Origin: Miltoncostaea sp963703045
GTDB lineage: Bacteria > Actinomycetota > Thermoleophilia > Miltoncostaeales > Miltoncostaeaceae
DNA: 64,000 nt
NCBI GenBank assembly: GCA_963703045.1
Contig: OY969782.1
Location: 1,426,001-1,490,000 of the forward strand
Direction: 5' to 3'
Each line of letters starts with the position of its first letter. Within the stretch, counting starts at the first letter, position 1. Under the pieces are notes generated by a model, which was given only the letters and a program-made list of their open reading frames with translations, made no database searches and was not told where the DNA came from. The translations under genes and the position numbers were made by a program. Of the stretch, positions 35,643-44,715 are shown one piece after another.

Positions 35643-35648
35643 AGGGTA
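35643..35648 (-). promoter_or_regulatory. -10 box TACCCT, leaderless start
   Basis: On the minus strand TACCCT is followed by 6 nt and the GTG start at 35636. It would drive the HAD hydrolase and possibly the LuxR gene. Confidence 0.5.
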
Positions 35649-35702
35649 GCTTCCGGCGCACCCCGCCCCGCCGCGCGCGACGGGACGGGGGGGTGCGCGG
35701 GG

Positions 35703-35942
35703 TCAGGCGGCGGCGGTCTCCTCGGTGGCCCACCGCATGCGGAGCGTGAACTCGGCGTGGTGGCGACCGCGCCGCAGGTCGACGGTCACGTTGACCGGGT
35801 CGACAACGGCCGTCGGCGCCTGCGCCTCGTCATATCCGAGGGCGACCGAGCCGGCGGCCATCTCGTCGGCCAGGTCGTGCAGCTGGCGCGCCACCAGCGC
35901 GCGCGTCGCGCTCTCGGTGGCGTCGTAGACGTGCTTGACCAC
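35703..35942 (-). CDS. Amphi-Trp domain protein (copy 1)
   Basis: A 79-residue protein. The pattern VARQLHDLADEMAAGSVALG followed by DPVNVTVDLRRG and a final amphipathic strand FTLRMRW is typical of amphi-Trp domain proteins, small acidic-to-neutral proteins of unknown function. The GTG start at 35942 is preferred because GGGGGAG lies just upstream. It is a tandem paralogue of the next gene on the same strand. Confidence 0.75.
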   Translation of the reverse strand: MVKHVYDATESATRALVARQLHDLADEMAAGSVALGYDEAQAPTAVVDPVNVTVDLRRGRHHAEFTLRMRWATEETAAA

Positions 35943-36038
35943 TGTCTCCCCCTCGTCGCGTGTCCTCCCACACCACTCGGCCATGGCGCGGCGCCGCATG
36001 AGCCGCGCGGGAGCGGGAGGTCGCGGCGCGACCGGCTG

Positions 36039-36263
36039 TCAGCCGGCCGTCCAGCGCAGCCGGATTGCCAGCTCGGCGCGCTGCCGGTCCTGGGTGAGGT
36101 CGAGCACGACGTCCACGGGGTCGACGATCACCGTGGGAGCGTGCGACTCGTCGTAGGCCAGATCGATCGACCCGGCGGCGAACTGGTCGGCCAGGTCGCG
36201 GAGCTGACGGGCGACGAGATGATGGGTGGCCCTCTCGCTCATGTCGAAGACGTGATGCTGCAT
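36039..36263 (-). CDS. Amphi-Trp domain protein (copy 2)
   Basis: A 74-residue protein, start MQHHVFDMSERATHHLVARQ, with the same layout as copy 1: LRDLADQFAAGSIDLAYDE, DPVDVVLDLTQ and the terminal strand AIRLRWTAG. The two copies are about half identical over their length by eye, which points to a tandem duplication. A GGGGGGAGC ribosome binding site precedes the ATG. Function unknown. Confidence 0.75.
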   Translation of the reverse strand: MQHHVFDMSERATHHLVARQLRDLADQFAAGSIDLAYDESHAPTVIVDPVDVVLDLTQDRQRAELAIRLRWTAG

Positions 36264-36342
36264 GGCTCCCCCCGGGCCGCGATGTGCTGTCCCTCCATCG
36301 TAGTCCGGTACGCGGCGGGGCGACGCCGGTGCCGGCGGGGCG

Positions 36343-36348
36343 TAGCCT
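36343..36348 (+). promoter_or_regulatory. -10 box TAGCCT, leaderless start
   Basis: TAGCCT is followed by 8 nt and the ATG at 36357. Confidence 0.45.
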
Positions 36349-36356
36349 CGGCGGCC

Positions 36357-37160
36357 ATGCGCCTCGGAGTGCACCTGCCGCAGTTCCGCGAGCCGGTCCC
36401 CGGGCCGGTGCTGGCCGAGGCCGCGCGGGCGGCCGAGCGCGCCGGTGCCGACGACCTCTGGGTGTCCGACCACCTGCTCCTGCCCGTCGGCAGCGAGCGC
36501 CCACCGGCGCTGTTCCACGATCCCCTGACGGTGCTGACCTGGGCGGCGGCCGTCACGAGCGGGGTCGGTCTCGGAACCAGCGTGCTGGTGGCCCCCTACC
36601 GCCACCCGGTCGTGCTCGCGAAGGCGCTCGCGAGCCTCGACGCGCTGTCGGGCGGTCGGGTGATCGCCGGCCTCGCCTCGGGCTGGATGAGGAGCGAGTT
36701 CGACGCCCTCGGGGTGCCGTTCGGCGAGCGCGGCCGCCGCACCGACGCGGCCATCGCCACCTGCCGGGCGCTCTGGGCGGGCGAGGTCGTGGACGGCGGC
36801 CGGTTGCTGCCGCCCCCCGCGCGGCCGGGCGGCCCCCCGGTGTGGATCGGGGGCGACTCCGACGCCGGCGTCCGGCGCGCCGCCCGGATCGGCGACGCCT
36901 GGCACACGACCGTCTCCGAGCCCGGGCGCCTGGCAGGACGGCTCGCCGCGCTCGACCGGGCCCTCGCCGCCCGGGGGCGGACGCGCGCCGATCTGCTCGT
37001 GTCGGTGCGGGTGCGTGCGGGCGCCGACCGCGTGGCCGAGCTCGCGCCGGTGCTGCGCGGCATGGGCGTCGACCACCTGCTGGTCGATCCGCCCGCCGAT
37101 GTCGACCCGCGCCGGCTCGGCGAGGAGGTCGCGCGCCTGCGCGCGGCCGTGGACGGGTAG
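36357..37160 (+). CDS. LLM class F420-dependent oxidoreductase
   Basis: A 267-residue luciferase-like TIM-barrel enzyme, MRLGVHLPQFREPVPGPVLA, with DDLWVSDHLLLPV, TSVLVAPYRHPVVLAKALAS, LSGGRVIAGLASGWMRSEFD and GGPPVWIGGDSDAGVRRAAR. This motif set is usual for F420-dependent members in actinobacteria. It transfers hydride to or from an unknown substrate. The ATG is 8 nt after a -10 box. The TfoX-like gene starts 4 nt after its stop. Confidence 0.9.
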   Translation: MRLGVHLPQFREPVPGPVLAEAARAAERAGADDLWVSDHLLLPVGSERPPALFHDPLTVLTWAAAVTSGVGLGTSVLVAPYRHPVVLAKALASLDALSGGRVIAGLASGWMRSEFDALGVPFGERGRRTDAAIATCRALWAGEVVDGGRLLPPPARPGGPPVWIGGDSDAGVRRAARIGDAWHTTVSEPGRLAGRLAALDRALAARGRTRADLLVSVRVRAGADRVAELAPVLRGMGVDHLLVDPPADVDPRRLGEEVARLRAAVDG

Positions 37161-37164
37161 GGCG

Positions 37165-37525
37165 ATGGCCCGGCGCGACGCCCGCATCGACCGCATCGAG
37201 GACGCCCTGGGGGCCCTGGGCCCGATCGAGGCGCGCGCGATGTTCGGCGGCTTCGGCATCTACATCGACGGCGCGATGCTCGGGCTCGTCGCCGACGGGG
37301 TGCTGTACCTGAAGGTCGACGACGTCAACCGCGCCGACTTCGCGCGGGCCGGCCTCGAGGCCTTCTCCCACCAGGGGCCGCGCGGCGTCGTGACGGATGT
37401 CGTTCCACCGTGCACCCGAGCCGATCGACGACTGGGAGCGGCTCGAGCCCTATGCGCGCGGCGCGCTCGAGGCCGCCCGCCGCGCGCGCGACGCCCGGGC
37501 GTCGCGGCGCCGACGCGGCCGGTGA
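37165..37525 (+). pseudogene. TfoX/Sxy N-terminal domain protein, frameshifted by one extra base
   Basis: Starts MARRDARIDRIEDALGALG and contains RAMFGGFGIYIDGAMLGLVA and YLKVDDVNRADF, the TfoX N-terminal domain. After AFSHQGPRGVV the frame breaks near 37393-37396; skipping one base gives MSFHRAPEPIDDWERLEPYA and a stop at 37525, 119 residues, normal for stand-alone TfoX-N proteins. Their role outside gammaproteobacterial competence is unknown. It is probably co-transcribed with the F420 oxidoreductase. Confidence 0.75.
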
Positions 37526-37538
37526 GGCGCGCCGCCGG

Positions 37539-37565
37539 TTGACACGCCCGCCCGGCGGGTAGACC
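37539..37565 (+). promoter_or_regulatory. Candidate sigma-70-type promoter for the MMPL gene
   Basis: TTGACA (37539-37544) and TAGACC (37560-37565) are 15 nt apart, slightly short. The ATG at 37599 follows with GCGGAGG upstream. A rare visible -35 box in this window. Confidence 0.35.
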
Positions 37566-37598
37566 GGTGGGCGTCCCACCCGGACACACGCGGAGGCC

Positions 37599-39833
37599 AT
37601 GTCGGAACACGAGGACACCCAGGGCGGGATCGCGAGCGGTCTGAGCCGGGCGATCGTGGCGCTCCGCCACCTGGTGGTGCTCGGTTGGATCGCCGCGGCC
37701 GTCGCCGCGGTCGTCTACCTGCCGGCGCTCGGAGGCTCGGGCGGGCTCGATCTGCCGCTGCCGGACGACGCCGCGCCCCTCAGCGCCGAGGCGCGCAGCG
37801 CCGAGATCTTCGGCGCGCCGCTCAGCTCGCGCACCCAGGTGCTCGTGACGCGGCCGGGCGGCCTGTCGGCCTCCGAGCAGGCGGCCCTCGCGCGGTTCGC
37901 GGTGCAGGTGACCCGGCGGCAGGTCCCCGGCCTCGAGGACATCGGGGTGGCGGTCCCGCTCACGAGCGCCGGAGGGGTGGCGCCCGGCGCGCAGGTCGGG
38001 GGGCCGGCATCGATCCTGACCTACCTCGTCTTCCGCGAGCAGCGGTCGATCCCGCGCCAGATCGAGCTCGGCGAGGCCTACATCGCGGCCGCTCCGATCC
38101 CCGGCGACGCCCGCACGGTGCTGACCGGATCGAGCGCCGCCCGCGATCAGCAGCTCTCGACCATCAACGAGTGGCTCCCCTGGGTGGTCGCGGTCACGCT
38201 CGCCCTCATCGTGGTGGTGGTGGGGCTCGTCTTCGGCTCGGTGCTCGCCCCCGTCGTCGTGCTGGGGGTCGTGGGCATCGCCTACGTGATCGACCTGCGG
38301 GTCATCGGCTGGGCGGGGGAGCGGACCGGCATCACGGCGAGCACCGACATCGAGCCGGTCGTCTCGGCCCTGCTGATCGGCATCGTCACCGACTACGCGA
38401 TCTTCTACCTCTTCCGCACCCGCGCGCGGCTGCGGGAGGGCGCCGCCGCGCCCCGTGCGGCCGCGGCGGCGGGGGCGCACATGATGGCGATCGTCGCCAC
38501 CGCCGGGCTGACGACGGCGCTCGGCACCGCCACCCTCCTCGTCGGCGACGTCGAGTTCTTCCGCTCCTTCGCCCCCGCCCTCGTGCTGACCGCGCTCACG
38601 GGCGTGGTCGTGTCGATCACGCTCGTCCCGGCGCTGCTCGCGATCCTCGGGCGGGCGACCTACTGGCCGCGCGGGGTCGGGCAGGCCCCGGCGTCCTCCG
38701 CGGGCGGGCGCTGGCGCACGCCGCGCGCCCCGCTGGTGACGCGCCTGCTCACCACCCGTGCCATCGCGGCCCTGACCGCCGTCGTCGTGATCGCCGGCCT
38801 CGGCTTCGCGGCGTCCCAGATCCGACATCTCGAGATGGGCCTCGGCCTCACGAGCGGCCTGGCCCCGGGAGCGGGGCTGAGCGGCGCCGGCTTCGCTCCC
38901 GGCGTCACCGCCCCCACCGAGATCGTCCTCGAGGGGGCCGGGGCGATCGATCCCGTGGTGCAGGGGCGCGTCCGCGACGCCCTGCGCGCCCAGCCGGGGG
39001 TGGCCGATGTCGTGGGGCCCGCCGACCCGGTGCCCTCTCTCGCCCCGGAGCTGGTCGTCTCGCCGTCCGCCCAGGCGTCGCGATTCGCGGTGGTGCTCGA
39101 CGCCCCGCCCACCGAGAGCCGGGCGATCGGATACCTGGAGGGCATCGAGGAGGCCCTGCCGGGCATGCTCGCCGCCGCCGGGGCGCCGAACGCCCGCGCC
39201 GCCCTGTCGGGCGACACCGCGATCGCCGCGGCGTCGGTCGATGCCATGACCACCGAGCTGCTGCGGGTCGGCGCCGCCGCCCTGCTGGTCAACCTGCTGC
39301 TGCTCGCGGTGTTCCTGCGCGCGCTGGTGGCGCCCCTCTACCTGCTCGTCGCCAACACCCTCACCGTGGCCGCCACGCTCGGCATCGCCACCTGGTTCTT
39401 CCAGGACCTCCTGGCCCAGGAGCAGCTCGTCTACTACGTCCCGTTCGCCACGGCGGTGCTGCTGCTCGCCCTCGGCTCCGACTACAACATCTTCCTGGTC
39501 GGAGGCATCTGGCGGGCCGCCCAGACGCGGGGCATCGTCGAGGGGATCCGCACGGCGATGCCCCAGGCCTCGCTCACGATCACCGTCGCCGGGGTGGTGC
39601 TCGCCGGCAGCTTCGGACTGCTCGGGCTGGTGCCGGTCGAGGCGCTGCACCAGTTCGCCTTCGTCATGGCGCTCGGAGTCGCGCTCGACGCGTTCGTGGT
39701 GCGCGCGTTCCTCGTGCCGGCGCTCATCGCGCTGTTCGGACGCTCGGGCTTCTGGCCGGGCGCGCGCCCCCGCGCCACTGCGCCCGCCCCGGTGTCCGAG
39801 CCCGAGCCGGAGGTCGGCGGGATGCCGGGCTGA
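37599..39833 (+). CDS. MMPL/RND family transporter
   Basis: A 744-residue RND-type membrane protein of two similar halves, each with one helix, a large exported loop and five helices (about 12 in total). The proton-relay region is visible in both halves as Asp-Tyr pairs: IVTDYAIFYLFRTR and LGSDYNIFLVGGIWR. MMPL proteins export lipids or small hydrophobic compounds. It is shorter than mycobacterial MmpL proteins, as is usual in other actinobacteria. It is followed after 35 nt by the MerR gene on the same strand, which has its own -10 box. Substrate unknown. Confidence 0.93.
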   Translation: MSEHEDTQGGIASGLSRAIVALRHLVVLGWIAAAVAAVVYLPALGGSGGLDLPLPDDAAPLSAEARSAEIFGAPLSSRTQVLVTRPGGLSASEQAALARFAVQVTRRQVPGLEDIGVAVPLTSAGGVAPGAQVGGPASILTYLVFREQRSIPRQIELGEAYIAAAPIPGDARTVLTGSSAARDQQLSTINEWLPWVVAVTLALIVVVVGLVFGSVLAPVVVLGVVGIAYVIDLRVIGWAGERTGITASTDIEPVVSALLIGIVTDYAIFYLFRTRARLREGAAAPRAAAAAGAHMMAIVATAGLTTALGTATLLVGDVEFFRSFAPALVLTALTGVVVSITLVPALLAILGRATYWPRGVGQAPASSAGGRWRTPRAPLVTRLLTTRAIAALTAVVVIAGLGFAASQIRHLEMGLGLTSGLAPGAGLSGAGFAPGVTAPTEIVLEGAGAIDPVVQGRVRDALRAQPGVADVVGPADPVPSLAPELVVSPSAQASRFAVVLDAPPTESRAIGYLEGIEEALPGMLAAAGAPNARAALSGDTAIAAASVDAMTTELLRVGAAALLVNLLLLAVFLRALVAPLYLLVANTLTVAATLGIATWFFQDLLAQEQLVYYVPFATAVLLLALGSDYNIFLVGGIWRAAQTRGIVEGIRTAMPQASLTITVAGVVLAGSFGLLGLVPVEALHQFAFVMALGVALDAFVVRAFLVPALIALFGRSGFWPGARPRATAPAPVSEPEPEVGGMPG

Positions 39834-39853
39834 GAACCTTCACACGGTCGTGC

Positions 39854-39859
39854 TAAGGT
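39854..39859 (+). promoter_or_regulatory. -10 box TAAGGT, leaderless start
   Basis: TAAGGT is followed by 9 nt and the ATG at 39869 of the MerR gene; it would also transcribe ahcY. Confidence 0.45.
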
Positions 39860-39868
39860 CGGCCGCGG

Positions 39869-40246
39869 ATGGCGCAGGAGACCCTCACGATCAACGAGGC
39901 CGCGGAGACGACCGGCTGGTCGCCCCGCATGTTGCGCTACATCGAGAGCATCGGGCTCGTCGTGCCGGACCGCTCGCCCGCGGGCTACCGGCTCTACGGC
40001 GCGGCCCAGCTCCAGCGGCTGCGCACCCTGCGCGAGCTGCTCGACGGGCACGGCGTGGCGCTCGGCGAGGTCGGCTTCGCCCGGCGCCTGCGCGACGACC
40101 GTGGCCTGGCATCGGCGGTCGACGGGTGGCTCGAGGCCGCCCCGGAGCGCCCCGAGGCCGACATCACCCCCGCCGACTGGCTGAGGCACGAGCAGGACAA
40201 GCACATGCGCCTGCTGCGCCTCGCCGCATCCCCATCGACGAACTGA
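39869..40246 (+). CDS. MerR family transcriptional regulator
   Basis: A 125-residue protein. The N-terminal winged helix-turn-helix is LTINEAAETTGWSPRMLRYI with the RYYE-like ESIGLVVPDRSPAGYRLYG following, then a dimerisation helix. The C-terminal effector part is short with no Cys pair, so it is not a metal sensor of MerR type. It lies 10 nt upstream of ahcY on the same strand, so it probably regulates the SAM/SAH cycle operon or itself. This role is inferred from position only. Confidence 0.88.
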   Translation: MAQETLTINEAAETTGWSPRMLRYIESIGLVVPDRSPAGYRLYGAAQLQRLRTLRELLDGHGVALGEVGFARRLRDDRGLASAVDGWLEAAPERPEADITPADWLRHEQDKHMRLLRLAASPSTN

Positions 40247-40256
40247 CGGAGACCGC

Positions 40257-41714
<1,458 letters not shown>

Positions 41715-41725
41715 CCCGGAGCGGC

Positions 41726-41760
41726 GGCGGGGCGGGGCGGCCATGCCGCCCCGCCCCGCC
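41726..41760. terminator. 16-bp perfect hairpin, bidirectional terminator
   Basis: GGCGGGGCGGGGCGGC (41726-41741) pairs fully with 41745-41760 around a CAT loop, between the convergent ahcY and PRC-barrel genes. No U-tract; the stem strength alone is exceptional. Confidence 0.7.
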
Positions 41761-41775
41761 CCGCGCCGTGCGGCG

Positions 41776-42363
41776 CTAGACGCCCCAGCGCTTGACGGCC
41801 ACCCCGTTCGGATCCTTGCCGCGACGCACCGCGTCGGCCACCTCGGCCTCGGCGATCTCCGGCGTCGGCGCCGGCGAGGTCTGCCGAGCGCGCAGCTCCT
41901 CGGCCGTCCCCTCCTCGGCGCGGGCGATCTCCGGCGTCGCGGCGGGGGCCTCCTGGCGCGCGCGCACCGGGTCCCAGTAGCCGGTGCGGCCGTAGTGGCC
42001 GTAGACCCGGTCCTCGTGCGCGTAGGTGACGTCCTCGTCGCGCCCGAAGGCCGGCCCCTCCTTGAGCAGGTCCTTGTCGTAGGGGACCACGAGGTACGGC
42101 TCGTCGGTCGAGCGCTCCAGCCGCACCTCGTCGACCGGGATCAGGTGACGCTTCGTGCCGAACCAGCCGGTCGACACGGACAGGTAGCGGACCCACCCTC
42201 CGGCCGCGTCGGTGTAGGCGTCGTCGACGGTCCCGATCTTCTCGCCGTCGATGTCGCGCACCTCCATGCCGCTGATGTCGGTCAGCTCGGGGAGTGCGGT
42301 CGTCTCGGGGTAGCTCTCGGGCCCGAGCAGGCCCGCCGTATCGAACTCGCCACGCGTGCTCAT
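41776..42363 (-). CDS. PRC-barrel domain protein
   Basis: A 195-residue protein. The PRC-barrel (about residues 25-100) has LTDISGMEVRDIDGEKIGTV, GWVRYLSVSTGWFGTKRHLI and PVDEVRL. A charged tail contains two copies of an ATPEIA(E/R)AE-like phrase. Such proteins are abundant in stress-tolerant actinobacteria; they resemble photosynthetic H-subunit barrels but the function is unknown. Divergent from the GH13 gene, so 42364-42546 may hold two promoters. Confidence 0.85.
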   Translation of the reverse strand: MSTRGEFDTAGLLGPESYPETTALPELTDISGMEVRDIDGEKIGTVDDAYTDAAGGWVRYLSVSTGWFGTKRHLIPVDEVRLERSTDEPYLVVPYDKDLLKEGPAFGRDEDVTYAHEDRVYGHYGRTGYWDPVRARQEAPAATPEIARAEEGTAEELRARQTSPAPTPEIAEAEVADAVRRGKDPNGVAVKRWGV

Positions 42364-42546
42364 TGCGATGCCCCCTCGTCGGTGTCGGGCTCCGCGGTCT
42401 CGGCCGCGGGCCCGCGCGGTTCACGATCTGTGGAGTGGTTCCCGGCTCCGTCCGCGTCACACGTGGGTGGGTCCGGGGGCACGATGCGCGTTTCGCCCCG
42501 CGGCAGCGCGCGGTTGCGTCGTGGCCCGGGGTGGAAGACATACGCC

Positions 42547-42618
42547 ATGACCCGACGCGGCACGCACGTCCCCCACGCGCCCATCGCCCACCCGCCGCGC
42601 GGGCCGGCGTCCTCATGA
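42547..42618 (+). CDS. Possible 23-codon leader ORF before the GH13-ChaB gene
   Basis: ATG at 42547 opens 23 codons (MTRRGTHVPHAPIAHPPRGP...) whose TGA at 42616-42618 overlaps the ATG of the GH13 gene (ATGA). No Shine-Dalgarno is seen before the GH13 ATG itself. It could deliver ribosomes by coupling. It may be chance. Confidence 0.3.
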   Translation: MTRRGTHVPHAPIAHPPRGPASS

Positions 42619-44714
42619 GCCGGTCGACGTCGGGGGACCTGTGGTGGCGCGACGCCATCGTCTACTGCCTCGACGTCGAGACCTTCCTCGACACCGACGG
42701 CGACGGCCGCGGCGACCTCGCCGGGGTCATCGAGCGCATCGACTACCTCGCCGGCATGGGGATCACCTGCATCTGGCTGATGCCGTTCTTCCCGTCGGCC
42801 GATCGCGACGACGGCTACGACATCCTCGACTTCTACGCGGTGGACCCCCGCCTCGGGACGCTCGGCGACTTCACCGAGATGGTGCGCATCGCGGGCGATC
42901 GCGGCATCCGCGTGGTGGCCGACCTCGTCGTCAACCACACCTCGATCGAGCATCCCTGGTTCCGCAGCGCCCGCGCATCGCCCGACTCGCCCTACCGCGA
43001 CTGGTACGTCTGGCGGGACGAGAGGCCGCGCGAGCGCCCCGGCGACGTGGTGTTCCCCGACGCCGAGGACTCGAACTGGGCCTTCGACGAGGCGGCGGGC
43101 GCCTGGTACCTGCACCGCTTCTACACCGAGCAGGCCGACCTCAACGTGGCCAACCCGCGCGTGCGCGACGAGATCGCCCGCATCGCCGGCTTCTGGCTGC
43201 AGCAGGGCCTCGCGGGGTTCCGCGTCGATGCGGTCCCCTTCCTGGTGGAGCCCTACGGCATGCCCGAGGGCGCGATGGAGGACCCCCACGAGCTGCTGGC
43301 CGACCTGCGCGCCTTCATCGGGCGGCGGCGCGGCGACTCGGTGCTGCTCGGCGAAGTCAACCTGCCGCCGCGCGACCAGGCCGCGTTCTTCGGCGACGGC
43401 CGCCGCGAGCTGGACATGATGTTCGACTTCCGCACGATGCAGACGATGTACCTGTCGCTCGCCCGGGGGGACGCGACGGCGCTCGCCGACAGCCTCGACG
43501 CCCGCATCGCGCCGCCCGACGGCTGCGGGTGGGCCGTCTTCGCCCGCAACCACGACGAGCTCACGCTCGATCAGCTCACCGAGGACGAGCGCGCCGAAGT
43601 CTTCGCCGCCTTCGGTCCCTCCGCCGACCTCCAGATCTTCGGGCGCGGCCTGCGCATGCGGCTGCCGCGGATGATGGGCGGCGACCTCCGCCGCATCCGC
43701 ATGACCTACTCGCTCGTCTTCTCGCTGCCCGGGGCCCCGGTCCTCTTCTACGGAGAGGAGATCGGGATGGGCGAGAACCGCGACATCCCGGGGCGCATGG
43801 CGGTGCGCTCGCCGATGCAGTGGTCGGCGGGGCCGACCGCCGGCTTCTCGGCCGCCGCGCCGGCCGACCTCTGCCGCCCGGTCACGGACGCGCCGGGCTT
43901 CGACCCGGACGCCGTCAACGTCGCGGCGCAGAGGCGCGACGACGGATCGCTGCTCAACTGGTTCGAGCGCCTCATCCGCCGCCGGCGGGAGTCGGCCGAG
44001 ATCGGCCACGGCCGCTACCGCCGCGTGCCGGCGGGCGACCCGGCGGTGCTCGCGCACGTGTGCGAGTGGGAGGGGCGCGCGATGGCGTTCGTGCACAACC
44101 TGGCCGATCGCCCCGCGCGCGCCGATCTCGGGGCGCTGGCCCGCGACGGCGTCGCGGGCCTCGAGGACCTCTTCGGCGATCGCGACGTCGGCGCTCCGCC
44201 GTCGGGGCTCGTACTCGACCTCGAGCCCTACGCCCACCGGTGGTTCGCGGTGGTCGGGGCGGGCGTGGCCGAGCCGCGCGCGGGGAAGCAGGGGGGCAGG
44301 GCGAGCATCACGACCAGGAGGACGGAGATGCCCACGAAGAAGGAGGACCTGCCCGGGACCATCGCGCGGTCCCCCAAGAAGGTGCAGCGCACCTACGCGA
44401 AGACGCTCGACGCGGCCCACGAGCAGTACGACTCGGAGGAACGCGCCCACCGCACGGCCTTCGCCTCGGTGAAGCACGTCGCGGAGAAGGTGGGCGACCG
44501 CTGGGAGCTCAAGGACGAGCCGGGGCCCTCCGACCCGCAGTCGAAGCAGAGCGGGCGGGCCGCGCGGGACCACCCGAAGAAGACCTACGGCGGCGTGGAC
44601 GGCGAGGGCAACACGAAGGCCGAGCTCTACGAGCGCGCCCGGCGCCTCGACATCAGGGGGCGCTCGCGCATGACCAAGGCCGAGCTGGCCGAGGCGATCG
44701 GCGCGAAGCAGTAG
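42615..44714 (+). CDS. GH13 alpha-amylase/trehalose-synthase-like enzyme fused to a ChaB-type domain
   Basis: A 699-residue ORF. Residues 1-570 are a GH13 enzyme close to trehalose synthase/alpha-glucosyltransferase groups: WWRDAIVYCLDVETFLDTDG, VVADLVVNHTSIEHPWF, nucleophile D205 in GFRVDAVPF, acid/base E247 in LLGEVNLP and D314 in ARNHDELT. Residues 572-699 begin MPTKKEDLPGTIARSPKKVQ, a ChaB domain, and end in a Rho-N/SAP-like helix pair. No stop exists in any frame between the parts. A strong AGGAGG (44317-44322) sits just before the ChaB Met at 44328, so a free ChaB-like protein is probably also made. It is convergent with a second GH13 gene 1 nt away. Confidence 0.85.
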   Translation: MSRSTSGDLWWRDAIVYCLDVETFLDTDGDGRGDLAGVIERIDYLAGMGITCIWLMPFFPSADRDDGYDILDFYAVDPRLGTLGDFTEMVRIAGDRGIRVVADLVVNHTSIEHPWFRSARASPDSPYRDWYVWRDERPRERPGDVVFPDAEDSNWAFDEAAGAWYLHRFYTEQADLNVANPRVRDEIARIAGFWLQQGLAGFRVDAVPFLVEPYGMPEGAMEDPHELLADLRAFIGRRRGDSVLLGEVNLPPRDQAAFFGDGRRELDMMFDFRTMQTMYLSLARGDATALADSLDARIAPPDGCGWAVFARNHDELTLDQLTEDERAEVFAAFGPSADLQIFGRGLRMRLPRMMGGDLRRIRMTYSLVFSLPGAPVLFYGEEIGMGENRDIPGRMAVRSPMQWSAGPTAGFSAAAPADLCRPVTDAPGFDPDAVNVAAQRRDDGSLLNWFERLIRRRRESAEIGHGRYRRVPAGDPAVLAHVCEWEGRAMAFVHNLADRPARADLGALARDGVAGLEDLFGDRDVGAPPSGLVLDLEPYAHRWFAVVGAGVAEPRAGKQGGRASITTRRTEMPTKKEDLPGTIARSPKKVQRTYAKTLDAAHEQYDSEERAHRTAFASVKHVAEKVGDRWELKDEPGPSDPQSKQSGRAARDHPKKTYGGVDGEGNTKAELYERARRLDIRGRSRMTKAELAEAIGAKQ
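44328..44714 (+). CDS. ChaB domain protein from internal start within the GH13 ORF
   Basis: Alternative or main product of the 3' part of the previous ORF: 128 residues from ATG 44328 with AGGAGG 6 nt upstream. ChaB (about 1-60: DLPGTIARSPKKVQRTYAKT, YDSEERAHRTAFASVKH) was named for cation-transport regulation in enterobacteria, which is weakly supported. The C-terminus NTKAELYERARRLDIRGRSR and MTKAELAEAI looks like a nucleic-acid-binding Rho N-terminal/SAP motif. Shared frame with the enzyme is unusual. Confidence 0.65.
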   Translation: MPTKKEDLPGTIARSPKKVQRTYAKTLDAAHEQYDSEERAHRTAFASVKHVAEKVGDRWELKDEPGPSDPQSKQSGRAARDHPKKTYGGVDGEGNTKAELYERARRLDIRGRSRMTKAELAEAIGAKQ

Positions 44715-44715
44715 G

